A stretch of DNA of 42,362 bases from an uncultured Phycisphaerales bacterium. GTDB lineage: Bacteria > Planctomycetota > Phycisphaerae > Phycisphaerales > UBA1924. A model generated the notes under the pieces. It was not told the DNA's origin, did no database searches, and saw only the letters and a program-made list of their open reading frames with translations. This document shows, one piece after another, positions 15,288 through 23,426 of this stretch (position 1 is the stretch's first letter; the number at the start of each line of letters is the position of its first letter). A program made the translations under genes and the position numbers. The DNA is taken from positions 1 through 42,362 of the forward strand of contig CALLYM010000261.1 in NCBI GenBank assembly GCA_937858155.1. The letters are read 5' to 3'.

Positions 15288-16022
15288 CTAGGGCTTGACG
15301 AAGACCCACACCGCGGCGCCGTCCTGCACCGCGAACGTCTTGCCAGTGGCGTGCAGGAGTTCGATGGGCAGGACGGGTGGGGCAGCGTCGGGCTGTAGGG
15401 TGAGGGCCTTGTCGCCACGCTTCCATGCGCCGCGTTCAACCACTGTTGTCTTGCCCTTTGCGTCGGGCTTGGAGAGGAGGTACTTCCCGTCCGGCGTCAC
15501 GATGAGCGCCCTGGACCTGTCGGGGTAGGCGCTGACCCACACGCCGACCAGGACCTCGCGCCTGGGCTGCGCGGGCTGGCCCTCCTTGGGCGGTTCGGCG
15601 GGTGCACCTTCCGGGGCGTCTGCGGCCGGCGCGGCGTCGGTTTCGGCGGGCACGTCGTCGAGCCCCAGGAAGGGCATCATGTTGTTGATGGCGCCGATCG
15701 ACTTGCGGAGGGAAGCGAGGTGGGTGTCGAGCTTTCCCATCGACGCGTTGATTTCGCGGAGCAGGGCGAGCTGCTCCTCCACTCCTGACAGCGAGGAGTT
15801 CGTGCCCTGCAGTCGCTCGTTGGTGCCGCTGAGCCGCTCGTTGGTGCCGGTGAGCTGCGTATCGACCCCGGACAGCTTCTGGTTGGTGCTGGCGAGGCTC
15901 TCCTGCACGGCACCCACCTGTGCGTTGGTCCGGCGCATTTCGTCGCGGATTTCCCAGACGACGCAGCCGGGGAGGCAGGCGGCGATGCTCGCGAGAATTG
16001 CCAGCAGAGCGGGGTGTTTCAT
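15288..16022 (-). CDS. Coiled-coil lipoprotein with heptad repeats
   Basis: 244 residues. MKHPALLAILASIAACLPGC is a lipoprotein signal with lipobox LPGC (residues 17-20). Residues about 30-95 form a long coiled coil made of near-identical 7-residue units (LSGTNERL, LQGTNSSL, LTGTNERL, LSGVEEQL), visible in the DNA as 21-base repeats. A Pro/Ala linker follows (about 125-155). A C-terminal beta domain of about 90 residues (VGVWVSAYPDRSRALIVTPDGKYLL) looks like a lipocalin-type or DUF-like copper/lipid barrel, not identified further. It should be lipid-anchored with the coil as a spacer or trimeriser. The gene starts 28 bases after the rhomboid gene and likely shares its transcript. Confidence 0.75.
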   Translation of the reverse strand: MKHPALLAILASIAACLPGCVVWEIRDEMRRTNAQVGAVQESLASTNQKLSGVDTQLTGTNERLSGTNERLQGTNSSLSGVEEQLALLREINASMGKLDTHLASLRKSIGAINNMMPFLGLDDVPAETDAAPAADAPEGAPAEPPKEGQPAQPRREVLVGVWVSAYPDRSRALIVTPDGKYLLSKPDAKGKTTVVERGAWKRGDKALTLQPDAAPPVLPIELLHATGKTFAVQDGAAVWVFVKP

Positions 16023-16050
16023 GCGGCGAGTGTACCACAGGCCGCCGCGT

Positions 16051-17163
16051 CTACCGGCTGCGCTGACGCTCCCTGTCTGTTGCCTCTGCCAGAAGGTCCT
16101 TGTCCTTCTTGGTGAGGCTCGCGAGCCCTTGCTTGTGCGACTTTTCCAGCACGGCGTCCACCCTCTTCTGAAACTCCGCGTCCTTTTCCGCGTCGGACAT
16201 TCGGAAGATCGCCTTCTTGCCTTTCGCGCCCGATGACTTTCTCGAGTCGCCGAACACGTCGAAGAAGTCGCGCAGCAGGTGGCTGTTGCGGATGAAGAAG
16301 TACCCTGCGATGGCGCCGCCGATGTGGGCCGCCTCGCCCCCGGCGTTGCTGGTGCCGATGAGGAGGGAGACGGCGGCGATGGCGACGTAGACGTACGCGA
16401 ACGTGCGCATCCGCATGGCGATGGGTGGGAAGATCCACTGCATGACCTCGTTGGGCATGAGGTATGCGCAGGCCATGATGACGCCGAAAACACCCGCGGA
16501 AGCGCCCACGAGGGGGGTTGCGGTATCCTCGAACAGGAGGAACGGGATGCGGGGCCAGCCCATGGCCTGGACGATTGCGCCCAGGCCGTTGAGGAGCAGG
16601 TACATGAGCCCGCCGCAGATGCCGCACATGAGGTAAAAGGCAAGGTACTTCTTGCCGCCGAGGTTTTCCTCGACGGGGCGTCCGAGCATCCAGAGCCCGA
16701 GCATGTTGAAGATGATGTGCATCCAGCCGGCGTGGAGGAACTGGAAGGTGATGAGGCGCCAGACCTCGAACCTGCGGAACCCCATGTAGGTCGAGAAGTA
16801 GCCGAGGGTGTAGGGCGCGGGGGACACTTCGTACACGGCCTGGCCGCGCACCTCGGTGGGGTGGTCGGCGTCGACCATCGCGCGGGAGACGAACTTTCCG
16901 TAGCGCCGCGTGTCTGCCGGGGAGGCGGGGCCCATCGTCCCTCCCTTGGCGTAGAGGTACCACTGGTTGCGGGCCTCGGTGACACGGCCGGGCGTGGGCG
17001 TGAACCACTCGAAGGCGCGGAACGCGGGCAGCCCGAGGCCGTCGAGGATGGGGGTGTTGGTGGCAAGGAACACCACGCTGTTGATGATGATCAACCAGAC
17101 TGTCACCGAGAGCCCGGATCGGGGCTTGGGGGCTGCTGCGTATTCGCGGTCGTAGATTCCCAT
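16051..17163 (-). CDS. Rhomboid-family intramembrane serine protease
   Basis: 370 residues, six or so membrane helices. Family signatures are present: WRLITFQFLHAGWMHIIFNM (residues 135-154), GASAGVFG with catalytic Ser222, and AAHIGG with catalytic His280. Rhomboids cut single-pass membrane proteins within or next to the bilayer. A soluble loop of about 65 residues (57-125) sits between the first and second helices, longer than usual. The last 70 residues form a charged cytoplasmic tail with FQKRVDAVLEKSHKQGLASL and SLTKKDKDLLAEA, a tail also seen on rhomboids of other phyla. Candidate substrates could be the membrane-anchored proteins nearby, but nothing shows that directly. Upstream of the coiled-coil lipoprotein gene in the same orientation. 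Confidence 0.9.
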   Translation of the reverse strand: MGIYDREYAAAPKPRSGLSVTVWLIIINSVVFLATNTPILDGLGLPAFRAFEWFTPTPGRVTEARNQWYLYAKGGTMGPASPADTRRYGKFVSRAMVDADHPTEVRGQAVYEVSPAPYTLGYFSTYMGFRRFEVWRLITFQFLHAGWMHIIFNMLGLWMLGRPVEENLGGKKYLAFYLMCGICGGLMYLLLNGLGAIVQAMGWPRIPFLLFEDTATPLVGASAGVFGVIMACAYLMPNEVMQWIFPPIAMRMRTFAYVYVAIAAVSLLIGTSNAGGEAAHIGGAIAGYFFIRNSHLLRDFFDVFGDSRKSSGAKGKKAIFRMSDAEKDAEFQKRVDAVLEKSHKQGLASLTKKDKDLLAEATDRERQRSR

Positions 17164-17203
17164 ACCTTGTTGCCTTTGCGCGGAGCGCCGATGCCGGATT
17201 ATC

Positions 17204-17809
17204 TCAGAGGACGCCGCGTTCCCGCGCGAGTGTGAGGGCGGTCAGGCTCTTTCCATCTTCCAGGCGACCGTCGCGCACCATGCGCCACGCTTCGTGGATA
17301 TCGACCGGGGTTACCTCGATGTCCTCGTCGGGTTCCAGCCGCTGCTGGGCCTGACGCAGCCCCCGTGCCGCGAACGCCCACATGCGTTCGTCCGACAAGC
17401 CTGGCGAGGTCAGGAAGCTTCCCAGTTCCACGATGTCCCCTGCAATAAACCCTGTTTCCTCCTCCAATTCCCGGGCGGCGCAGGCCCTGGGCTGTTCACC
17501 CGGTTCCAGCGTGCCGGCCGGCAGTTCCAGAAGGTATCGTTCGACGGACAGGCGGAAGCTCTGGATGAGGACCAGCCGCTTTCCCCAGGCCCCCTCCCAT
17601 ATCGGCAGAATGACCACGGCGCCAGGATGCCTGACGATGGCCCGCTCCCGGAGCGTGCCGTCCCGCGCCTGTGCGGTGAGCAGTTCGATGTCGTACTTTC
17701 CACCTTTGCGCAGGAGGGAGCGTGCAACGACGGGGGCGCGCGGGATATGCTTGCCAGCACTAACCCCGCTGTTGCCGGTGTCTGAGCTGCTGAGTCCGTC
17801 CTGGCTCAT
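17204..17809 (-). CDS. Nudix hydrolase, ADP-ribose pyrophosphatase type
   Basis: 201 residues, cytoplasmic. The Nudix box runs from Gly99 to Phe121: G-TLEPG-E105, then RELEEETGF with Arg113, Glu114, Glu117 and Glu118 as metal ligands. The upstream RYLLELPAGTLEPGE is characteristic of the ADP-ribose/ADP-sugar pyrophosphatase group, and the trailing SPGLSDERMWAFAARGL is its usual continuation. These enzymes hydrolyse ADP-ribose to AMP and ribose 5-phosphate using Mg2+. About 18 residues of disordered N-terminus precede the domain. It lies 40 bases upstream of the rhomboid gene on the same strand and may head that operon. It is divergent from the MlaF-like gene. Confidence 0.9.
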   Translation of the reverse strand: MSQDGLSSSDTGNSGVSAGKHIPRAPVVARSLLRKGGKYDIELLTAQARDGTLRERAIVRHPGAVVILPIWEGAWGKRLVLIQSFRLSVERYLLELPAGTLEPGEQPRACAARELEEETGFIAGDIVELGSFLTSPGLSDERMWAFAARGLRQAQQRLEPDEDIEVTPVDIHEAWRMVRDGRLEDGKSLTALTLARERGVL

Positions 17810-17888
17810 GCGGCATCGTACGGAGCACGGTCGCCCGAACGGGAGTGTGAAGAGGGAGAGCGCCCACGGAAGGGCACCATTCGCTGTG

Positions 17889-18791
17889 ATGTTCTGCTCG
17901 CCACAACCAGACCGTGCGGAAGCACCCCACCCGCAGGCGGGGGCGGGGCCGATCGTGCGCCTCGTGGACGTTCACAAGGCCTTTGGCGCTCAGACGGTGC
18001 TGGACGGAGTGACGCTCGACATTCAGCCGGCGCGGACGACGGTGGTGATGGGCCCTTCGGGGTGCGGCAAGAGCGTGATGCTCAAGCACATCATCGGCCT
18101 GCTGCGGCCGGACAAGGGCCAGGTGTGGTACGCGGGGAACCGCATCGACGAGGCGGACGAGGAGACGCTTGGGAAGGTGCGGCTTGAAGTGGGGCTGCTT
18201 TTCCAGATGGGCGCGCTGTTCGACTCCTCCACGGTCGAGGAGAACATCGCGTTCCCGCTGATCGAGCACACGCGTTTGACCCGACGCGAGCGGTGCGAGC
18301 GTGTGGCGGAGGCGCTCGAAACAGTGGACCTTGAGGGGATGCAGGACAAGCTGCCAAGCCAGCTCTCGGGCGGTCAGCGGAAGCGCGTCGCGCTGGCACG
18401 CGCGATCGTGCTGCGCCCGCGGGTAATGCTCTACGACGAGCCGACAACGGGGCTGGACCCGATCCGCTCGGCGGGGATCGATGAATTGATCAACCACCTC
18501 AAGACAAAGATGGGCGTGACGAATATCGTGGTCACCCACGACCTGGCGAGCGCCAGGCACGTGGCCGACCGCGTCGTGATGCTGCTTGGGGGCAAGATCG
18601 CCGCGGATGGGACGTTTGATCAACTTACCACGACGAGCGATGTGCGTGTTCAGCACTTCTTCCAGGGTGTGTACGACAAGGCTGACGAAACGGATATGCG
18701 CGAGGCGGTACGCCCGACGCGCGGGCACGTGAAACCCAAGACCGTCACTATGCCGACCATCCCCTTCACCGACAGGAGAAAGACCAGGTGA
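17889..18791 (+). CDS. MlaF-like ABC transporter ATP-binding protein
   Basis: About 300 residues from the ATG chosen; upstream codons do not resemble the family. Walker A GPSGCGKS is at residues 55-62, the Q-loop in GLLFQMGALFDSSTVEENIAF, the signature LSGGQRKR at 159-166, and Walker B VMLYDEPTTGLD at 179-190, with the switch His in VTHD. The QMGALFDSSTV stretch is diagnostic of MCE-associated ATPases (MlaF, Mkl, TTG2A). They power phospholipid movement between inner and outer membrane. The gene ends with a 40-residue basic extension. It overlaps the MCE gene by 4 bases (GTGA), so they are co-translated. The permease MlaE is not next to them. Confidence 0.9.
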   Translation: MFCSPQPDRAEAPHPQAGAGPIVRLVDVHKAFGAQTVLDGVTLDIQPARTTVVMGPSGCGKSVMLKHIIGLLRPDKGQVWYAGNRIDEADEETLGKVRLEVGLLFQMGALFDSSTVEENIAFPLIEHTRLTRRERCERVAEALETVDLEGMQDKLPSQLSGGQRKRVALARAIVLRPRVMLYDEPTTGLDPIRSAGIDELINHLKTKMGVTNIVVTHDLASARHVADRVVMLLGGKIAADGTFDQLTTTSDVRVQHFFQGVYDKADETDMREAVRPTRGHVKPKTVTMPTIPFTDRRKTR

Positions 18792-19828
18792 ACAAGACCC
18801 TTTTTCGGGACTTCCTCACGGGCCTGACCTCCCTGCTCGGGCTGGTGGGGCTGATCGTCATGCTCATGCTGTTCGGGGAGCTCACCACCTCCTTCACGCC
18901 CCAGTTCACGTTCAGCGTGACGCTTACCAACGCCGCAGGGCTCAGCGACTCTTCAGCCGTCACGCTGGACGGGGTGAAGGTCGGTCGGGTCTCGAACATC
19001 GAGAGCGTGCAGGGCATCGGTGCGCGGGTGAAGGTGCAGGTGCGCGAGTCGGCCCACATTCCGCGGCGTTCGAAGGTCGCGGTGGACAGGGGTCTTACGG
19101 GCGACGCCACCATGGACTTCAAGAGCGTGGGGCTTTCCACCTCTGACCTTGCGGACGCGGTTCGGAAGGATGATGTCATTGACGGGGGCTCGCCGGGAAG
19201 TCTCCTGGGGGGCATTCAGGAGGTGATCAAGGAACCTCTTGACCGTCTGAACAAGACCGCGGACAACATCGACGCGCTCGCGCAGGAATACAAGAAGCTT
19301 GGTGAGCGGCTGAACGAGATGGTCGAGCCCCGCACACTCGATGATGTCGCGGGTGGCAAGCCGGCCAATCTGCGTTCGACGCTTGCACGCGTGGACAAGG
19401 CGCTTGCGGACGCGGACCAGTGGCTTGGTGATACCAAGCTGCGCACGACGACGGCGGAACTGATCGATCGTGCCGGGCGTGTGGTGGACCAGGCTCAGGA
19501 ACTCACGAAGGCTTGGACCGCTGCTGCGAACAAAGTAGAAACTACTGCGGACGACATCGGCGTGCGCGCGGGTGAGGTCTCCACGGAGTTCAAGGCGCTC
19601 TCATCGAAGGCCCAGGATGTGCTCGGGCGAGCGCAGTCCGCCGCGGATCAGCTCGCTGTCGCTGTTGAGAAGGTCAATAAGGGCGAAGGGACCGCGGGCA
19701 AGCTCATCAACGACCCAAGCCTGTACCAGAACCTCGACGAGGCCGCCGCGCGGCTGACCAAGGTGCTGGATGAAGCCCAGCAGCTTCTTGAAAAGTACAA
19801 GCAGGAAGGCATCCGCCTGAAGCTCTGA
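18788..19828 (+). CDS. MlaD-like MCE domain protein
   Basis: 346 residues starting at GTG, whose last two bases overlap the preceding stop. A single N-terminal membrane helix (about residues 12-32) is followed by the MCE domain (about 38-115: FSVTLTNAAGLSDSSAVTLD, GVKVGRVSNIE). Then comes a long helical region (about 135-345) with repeated amphipathic heptads such as LDRLNKTADNIDALAQEYKK. MCE proteins form rings or tubes that carry lipids through the periplasm for an ABC transporter. The helical tail may form the tube part. Downstream comes a 414-base gap before mraZ. Partners MlaE, MlaB and MlaC are absent from the window. Confidence 0.88.
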   Translation: MNKTLFRDFLTGLTSLLGLVGLIVMLMLFGELTTSFTPQFTFSVTLTNAAGLSDSSAVTLDGVKVGRVSNIESVQGIGARVKVQVRESAHIPRRSKVAVDRGLTGDATMDFKSVGLSTSDLADAVRKDDVIDGGSPGSLLGGIQEVIKEPLDRLNKTADNIDALAQEYKKLGERLNEMVEPRTLDDVAGGKPANLRSTLARVDKALADADQWLGDTKLRTTTAELIDRAGRVVDQAQELTKAWTAAANKVETTADDIGVRAGEVSTEFKALSSKAQDVLGRAQSAADQLAVAVEKVNKGEGTAGKLINDPSLYQNLDEAAARLTKVLDEAQQLLEKYKQEGIRLKL

Positions 19829-20043
19829 CCTGCGGCGAGAGGCTGCGGCCGCTGCGCTCACACCTTGCCGTTTGCTGTTGAGCGATGCCGTGATTTCGGC
19901 ATTGCGTTGTCTGCCTGCGCTGTGCAGATTGGTGTTGCACTGCGGTGGCGGTGGGCACTGAGATTTACCAAACTAATTCCGAACACATATCGCCTTCCCA
20001 CATCATTTCCACACGATCCCACAATCTGGCACATAAGTGTCGC
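19829..20043. other. Intergenic stretch upstream of the mraZ promoter
   Basis: No gene or strong hairpin is seen in this part of the 414-base gap between the MCE gene and mraZ. Composition is noticeably less GC-rich from about 19860 to 20045, consistent with an upstream promoter region. Confidence 0.4.
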
Positions 20044-20077
20044 GGAGTGTTGCAAAGTGGGGCAAAGTGGGTAGACT
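20044..20077 (+). promoter_or_regulatory. MraZ operator overlapping the mraZ promoter
   Basis: Three 10-base direct repeats lie at 20044-20053 (GGAGTGTTGC), 20054-20063 (AAAGTGGGGC) and 20064-20073 (AAAGTGGGTA). The unit AAAGTG-K with a 10-base period, or TGGG spaced by 5-6 bases, is the published binding pattern of MraZ in other bacteria. A promoter overlays it: TTGCAA (20050-20055), 16 bases, TAGACT (20072-20077). Bound MraZ would block polymerase, giving negative autoregulation. The transcript would carry about 160 bases of leader before the start at 20243. Confidence 0.8.
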
Positions 20078-20242
20078 ATCGCCGCTGGCAGGACGCCAGC
20101 CCATCCCGGCCCAGCCCACGCAGGATCGCGCAGGCTGGATCGGAAGGCGACGGTCAAGGAAACGACCCGATGCCCCCCACCGTCACCGCCACGCCCGCGT
20201 TCACCTCTCTTACCGCCGCACCCGCACCTCGGCACTCACGCC

Positions 20243-20707
20243 ATGATCTTCACGGGGCACGCCGAACTCACGATCGACCCGAAGGGGCGGCTCGCGATTC
20301 CCGCGAAGCACCGCGGGCTGCTTCGCCCCGAGCGCGACGGGACGGCGTGGTACTGCGTGCCGTGGAGGCGTGGGCTCCTGATGCTTTTCACCGAGTCTCG
20401 GTTCATGAGCCTTGCGGAGCGGGGCGATGCGACGCTTACGCCGCAGGGCGAGCAGGCGGGCGCCGAGGCGAACTACTTCGGGCTGACCGAGCGCGTGGAG
20501 ATGGACGGGGCGGGGAGGATCGTGCTCCCTCGCTTGCACCAGGATCTGACCGGTTTGCGCGCGGAGAGCGAGGTCGTGATGATCGGCGCCGGTCCGCGGC
20601 TGGAAGTGTGGGAGAAGAAGGCGTGGGGCGACGGGCTGCAGCAGCGGTTCGCGCAGTTGCCCGAGTTGATGCGGTCGCTGGAGCAGCGTGGCGGTGAAAA
20701 GAGGTAG
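20243..20707 (+). CDS. mraZ: Transcriptional regulator MraZ
   Basis: 154 residues with the two AbrB-like half-domains of MraZ: residues about 4-22 with LTIDPKGRLAIPAKHR, and about 85-100 with VEMDGAGRIVLPRLH, both carrying the DxxGRxxxP signature. MraZ is a ring-shaped DNA-binding repressor that normally heads the division and cell-wall cluster. The upstream region carries the matching triple operator. Unusually, no rsmH, ftsI or mur gene follows: the next 320 bases have no gene and end in a strong terminator. MraZ here is therefore a one-gene unit, and must control its division targets elsewhere if it does so at all. Confidence 0.93.
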   Translation: MIFTGHAELTIDPKGRLAIPAKHRGLLRPERDGTAWYCVPWRRGLLMLFTESRFMSLAERGDATLTPQGEQAGAEANYFGLTERVEMDGAGRIVLPRLHQDLTGLRAESEVVMIGAGPRLEVWEKKAWGDGLQQRFAQLPELMRSLEQRGGEKR

Positions 20708-21027
20708 GTGTGGAGTACCCCCACTGCCGCCGGGAACGGCGCAGGTGAGGATTGCCTGACAGATCACGTGCCGGCGGGAATCTGCAAGGAAGCGGGTTTT
20801 CGCCACCGGCGGAAGGATGGGTGTTGGACGCCTGCACGGACGCGCGGCGTTCACTCACCCGGGGCCACAGAGGGCGCGGCAGACCATGCCGTGCTCAATC
20901 GACCCCCGCCCGTCGGATGGTCCAAAGGCTCACACGTCGCGCCGCCTCACCGGCGTCGCGACGCATTGCATCCCCCGGGCGGCGGGGCGTTCTCCACCAC
21001 CACCATCCTGCCTTGTCGCCCAAAGAA
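20708..21027. other. Unexplained 320-base trailer of the mraZ transcript
   Basis: No convincing protein frame fits this segment; the open frames are Arg/Pro-rich and lack initiation signals. It lies between the mraZ stop and a strong terminator, so it is probably transcribed. It is GC-rich with several self-complementary patches (for example CCGCCGGGAACGGCG near 20726-20740). I could not match it to RNase P, SRP, tmRNA, 6S RNA or a riboswitch. It may be a long 3' UTR, a small RNA or the remnant of a deleted rsmH. Confidence 0.35.
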
Positions 21028-21064
21028 ACCACCCCGCGCCGTTGAGCGCGGGGTGGTCGTTTTC
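21028..21064. terminator. Bidirectional intrinsic terminator between mraZ and the PPC-dockerin gene
   Basis: A perfect 12-bp stem (21028-21039 with 21046-21057), a 6-base loop, then CGTTTTCC on the plus strand and TTTCTTT on the minus strand. It sits 20 bases beyond the stop of the convergent minus-strand gene at 21085, so it can serve both. Confidence 0.9.
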
Positions 21065-21084
21065 CGGCAGAACGGACGTGCTTC

Positions 21085-23214
21085 TCAGAGGCAGGGGCCG
21101 CCGGAGAAGACAGACAAGAGGCTATCGATGTCCAGCGTGTCCGGATAGAGGGTGTCGTTGTTGAAGTCGATGTCGCCGCAGGCGCCTGTGCTGCAGGGAC
21201 CGCCGGAGAAGACGCTCAGGAAGTCGTCGATGTCCGCGGTGTCGGGGAAGAGGGTGTCATTGTTGAAGTCGACGGAGTCACAGGTTGCGCCGCAGGGGCT
21301 GGGGATGGTGACGGTGTTCCACTCGAACTCGGTGTTGTCGTCCGCGGAGGCCGTGGGCTGCTGCGTGGCGGACGTGTCGGTCGCGTTCTCGACGCCGATG
21401 GTCACGTCGCCGGTGAAGGCCTCGGGGAGGTTGTCCATGTTGCCGTACTGAACGATGAACGAGTTGCTGCCCTCAAAGAAGGTAATCTGGAAGTTATTGT
21501 TGTTGGTCGCGCCGAACTCGGTCACGCCTTCCCAGGAGATCTTGAGGACCTGGTTGGGGGAGGAGCCGAAGACCTGGTAGTAGACGTCGCCGCCCGCGCC
21601 GGGGTTGTAGTCGTCCCAGGCGGGGTAGATGGCGTTGCTGGGGGTCGCGCCATCGGGGATCGTGGTGTTGGTGTAGGCGGCGTCGGGGAACGCGGCGTCG
21701 AACTGGACGTTGCCGTTGGAGGACACGGCGACGTTGGTGACGGGCGTGCCGTAGAAGCTGAAGGGGAAGGGCATCGGGATGTTCTCCGTGCAGTCGTCGC
21801 AGTTGGAGATGGTGCCCAGGAGGTTGCCCGTTGCAGCGATGGACAGGAAGTCGTTGCCGACGCCCGCGGGGCTGACGGCGTAGCCCTCACCACCGCAGGA
21901 CGTGCCCGCGCCGAGCCAGGTGCCACCCGAGGGTGCGCAGAGGGTCTCGCGGGAGATGTCGCACGCGCCGCCGCCTGCGCAGCATGCGCCGGAGGGGCCG
22001 TTGGTGATGGTGACTTCGCTGCTGGAGGACGCGGAGCGGCCCTGATCGTCGTGGACGGCGATGGGGTAGTTGTACGTGCCGGCGACAGCGGACATGGGCA
22101 GGGTGTAGAGGAACTCGTAGACGTTATCGCCCGCGATTTCGTCCTCGGGTGGGCCCGAGTCGTACAGGGTCTGGGTGGCCGAGCCTCCGATGGAGGACAG
22201 GTCGGCGGTGACGACCAGGCCGGTGCTCGGCGGGGGCGAGCCGGGCGTGACGAACGCGCCGACGAAGACCTGCGTCAGTTCGGGGGCTGTGGAGAAACCG
22301 CCCGCGATTTCGAGCGGCTGGCTGAACGCGCCGATGGTGAGGACGCCGGAATTCTCATCGGCCGGGTCCCAGGAAGACAGGCGGACCAGGACCTGCTGGC
22401 CCGCGGTCATGGAGAGCTGGACGGTGCTGTTGAGGCCGATGGGGCCGCAGCCGTCGTCGCCGCAGGCGATCTGCGAGCCGCCGCAGCTGTCGATGAGCTG
22501 GAGGATGGTGTCATCGAGGCCGCCGGCGGGGGTTGCACAGGTATCAAACTGGTAGAGGTCGTCCGCGGGCGCGGTAAAGCGGAAGAAGATGTCGTGCGTG
22601 CCGGTGTTGCCCGCGAAGCCGCAGGTGGCGTCGGGCCCTTCGGTGCCCGCGCCGGTGTTGTCGAAGGGGAAAGCGCCGACGCCGACGTTCTGCGCGTTGG
22701 TGCAGAGGTCGTTGGCGGGCGCGACACCGCAGGTGCCGCTGGCGGTGATGGTGAGGCGGCCGTTGCCGTCGCCCGCGGAGAATTCGTCGTACGCCGCGAC
22801 ACGGATGAGGTAGGTCTGGCCGGCGTTCATGCAGAGGTTGGTGACGCGGCTGGACCACCCGTTGGGGCCGCAGGCGGTGTCACCGTTGTCGTCGCTGCAG
22901 CCCATCTGCACGGTCGCGCCGCACGTGCCGGAGTAGACGCTCAGCACCGTGTCGAACCACTGCGAGGCGGTCGAGCCGCAGGTGTCGAACGTGTACTTGC
23001 CGGTGGTGGCGGGCGTGAACGTGAAGAACACGTCGAACGCGGAGAAGCCGTTGCAGGACGCGCCCGGGTTGTTGTCGGTGGAGGCGCCGGCGGTGATGAG
23101 GGTGGTACCGAGGCCCACGGGCGTCGCCGTGCCACAGGTCTCACCGGCGAATGCCGCGAACGACAGAGCAAGGGCGGCGGCTGCGCCCAGGCTCGTACAC
23201 GCCAGGTTTCTCAT
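21085..23214 (-). CDS. Large secreted PPC-domain protein with dockerin-like tail
   Basis: 709 residues. Signal peptide about 1-24 (MRNLACTSLGAAAALAL, cleavage at AFA-G). Two pre-peptidase C-terminal (PPC)-type beta domains follow (about 25-150 and 155-275), recognisable by YTFDTCGST, FDTVLSVYSG, YQFDTCATP and DDTILQLIDSCGG. Next are a middle beta domain (about 275-410), a Cys-rich link (GACCAGGGACD), and a nidogen-like region (about 455-640) with FSFYGTPVTNVAVSSNG and IYPAWDDYNP. The last 65 residues are the double dockerin-like module (LSVFSGGPC twice; cysteines at positions 1, 30, 35 and 64). PPC domains often bind carbohydrate or aid export. No catalytic domain is visible, so a structural or adhesive surface role is likely. 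Confidence 0.88.
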   Translation of the reverse strand: MRNLACTSLGAAAALALSFAAFAGETCGTATPVGLGTTLITAGASTDNNPGASCNGFSAFDVFFTFTPATTGKYTFDTCGSTASQWFDTVLSVYSGTCGATVQMGCSDDNGDTACGPNGWSSRVTNLCMNAGQTYLIRVAAYDEFSAGDGNGRLTITASGTCGVAPANDLCTNAQNVGVGAFPFDNTGAGTEGPDATCGFAGNTGTHDIFFRFTAPADDLYQFDTCATPAGGLDDTILQLIDSCGGSQIACGDDGCGPIGLNSTVQLSMTAGQQVLVRLSSWDPADENSGVLTIGAFSQPLEIAGGFSTAPELTQVFVGAFVTPGSPPPSTGLVVTADLSSIGGSATQTLYDSGPPEDEIAGDNVYEFLYTLPMSAVAGTYNYPIAVHDDQGRSASSSSEVTITNGPSGACCAGGGACDISRETLCAPSGGTWLGAGTSCGGEGYAVSPAGVGNDFLSIAATGNLLGTISNCDDCTENIPMPFPFSFYGTPVTNVAVSSNGNVQFDAAFPDAAYTNTTIPDGATPSNAIYPAWDDYNPGAGGDVYYQVFGSSPNQVLKISWEGVTEFGATNNNNFQITFFEGSNSFIVQYGNMDNLPEAFTGDVTIGVENATDTSATQQPTASADDNTEFEWNTVTIPSPCGATCDSVDFNNDTLFPDTADIDDFLSVFSGGPCSTGACGDIDFNNDTLYPDTLDIDSLLSVFSGGPCL

Positions 23215-23426
23215 GCTTGCACCAGACCTTTCATAAAAGGGAACGGGGAAACGGGACTGCGAACGCACGGACGACCAGACCCCAGCGCCCCGAAGGGCCA
23301 CGAAGAAGCCATAGTCCACCGCAATTTGGTAGAGTTGTCAACCGCGAATGTCAGGTATTTTCCGGATCGGTGCCGTGGGGTACCGGATAATTGGTACACG
23401 CACTGCGTCCGGGAAGTGCGCGATGG

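Noticed and set aside
20708-21027. Possible RNase P, SRP, tmRNA, 6S RNA or cobalamin riboswitch
   Set aside because: None of the conserved cores of these RNAs is recognisable in this segment.
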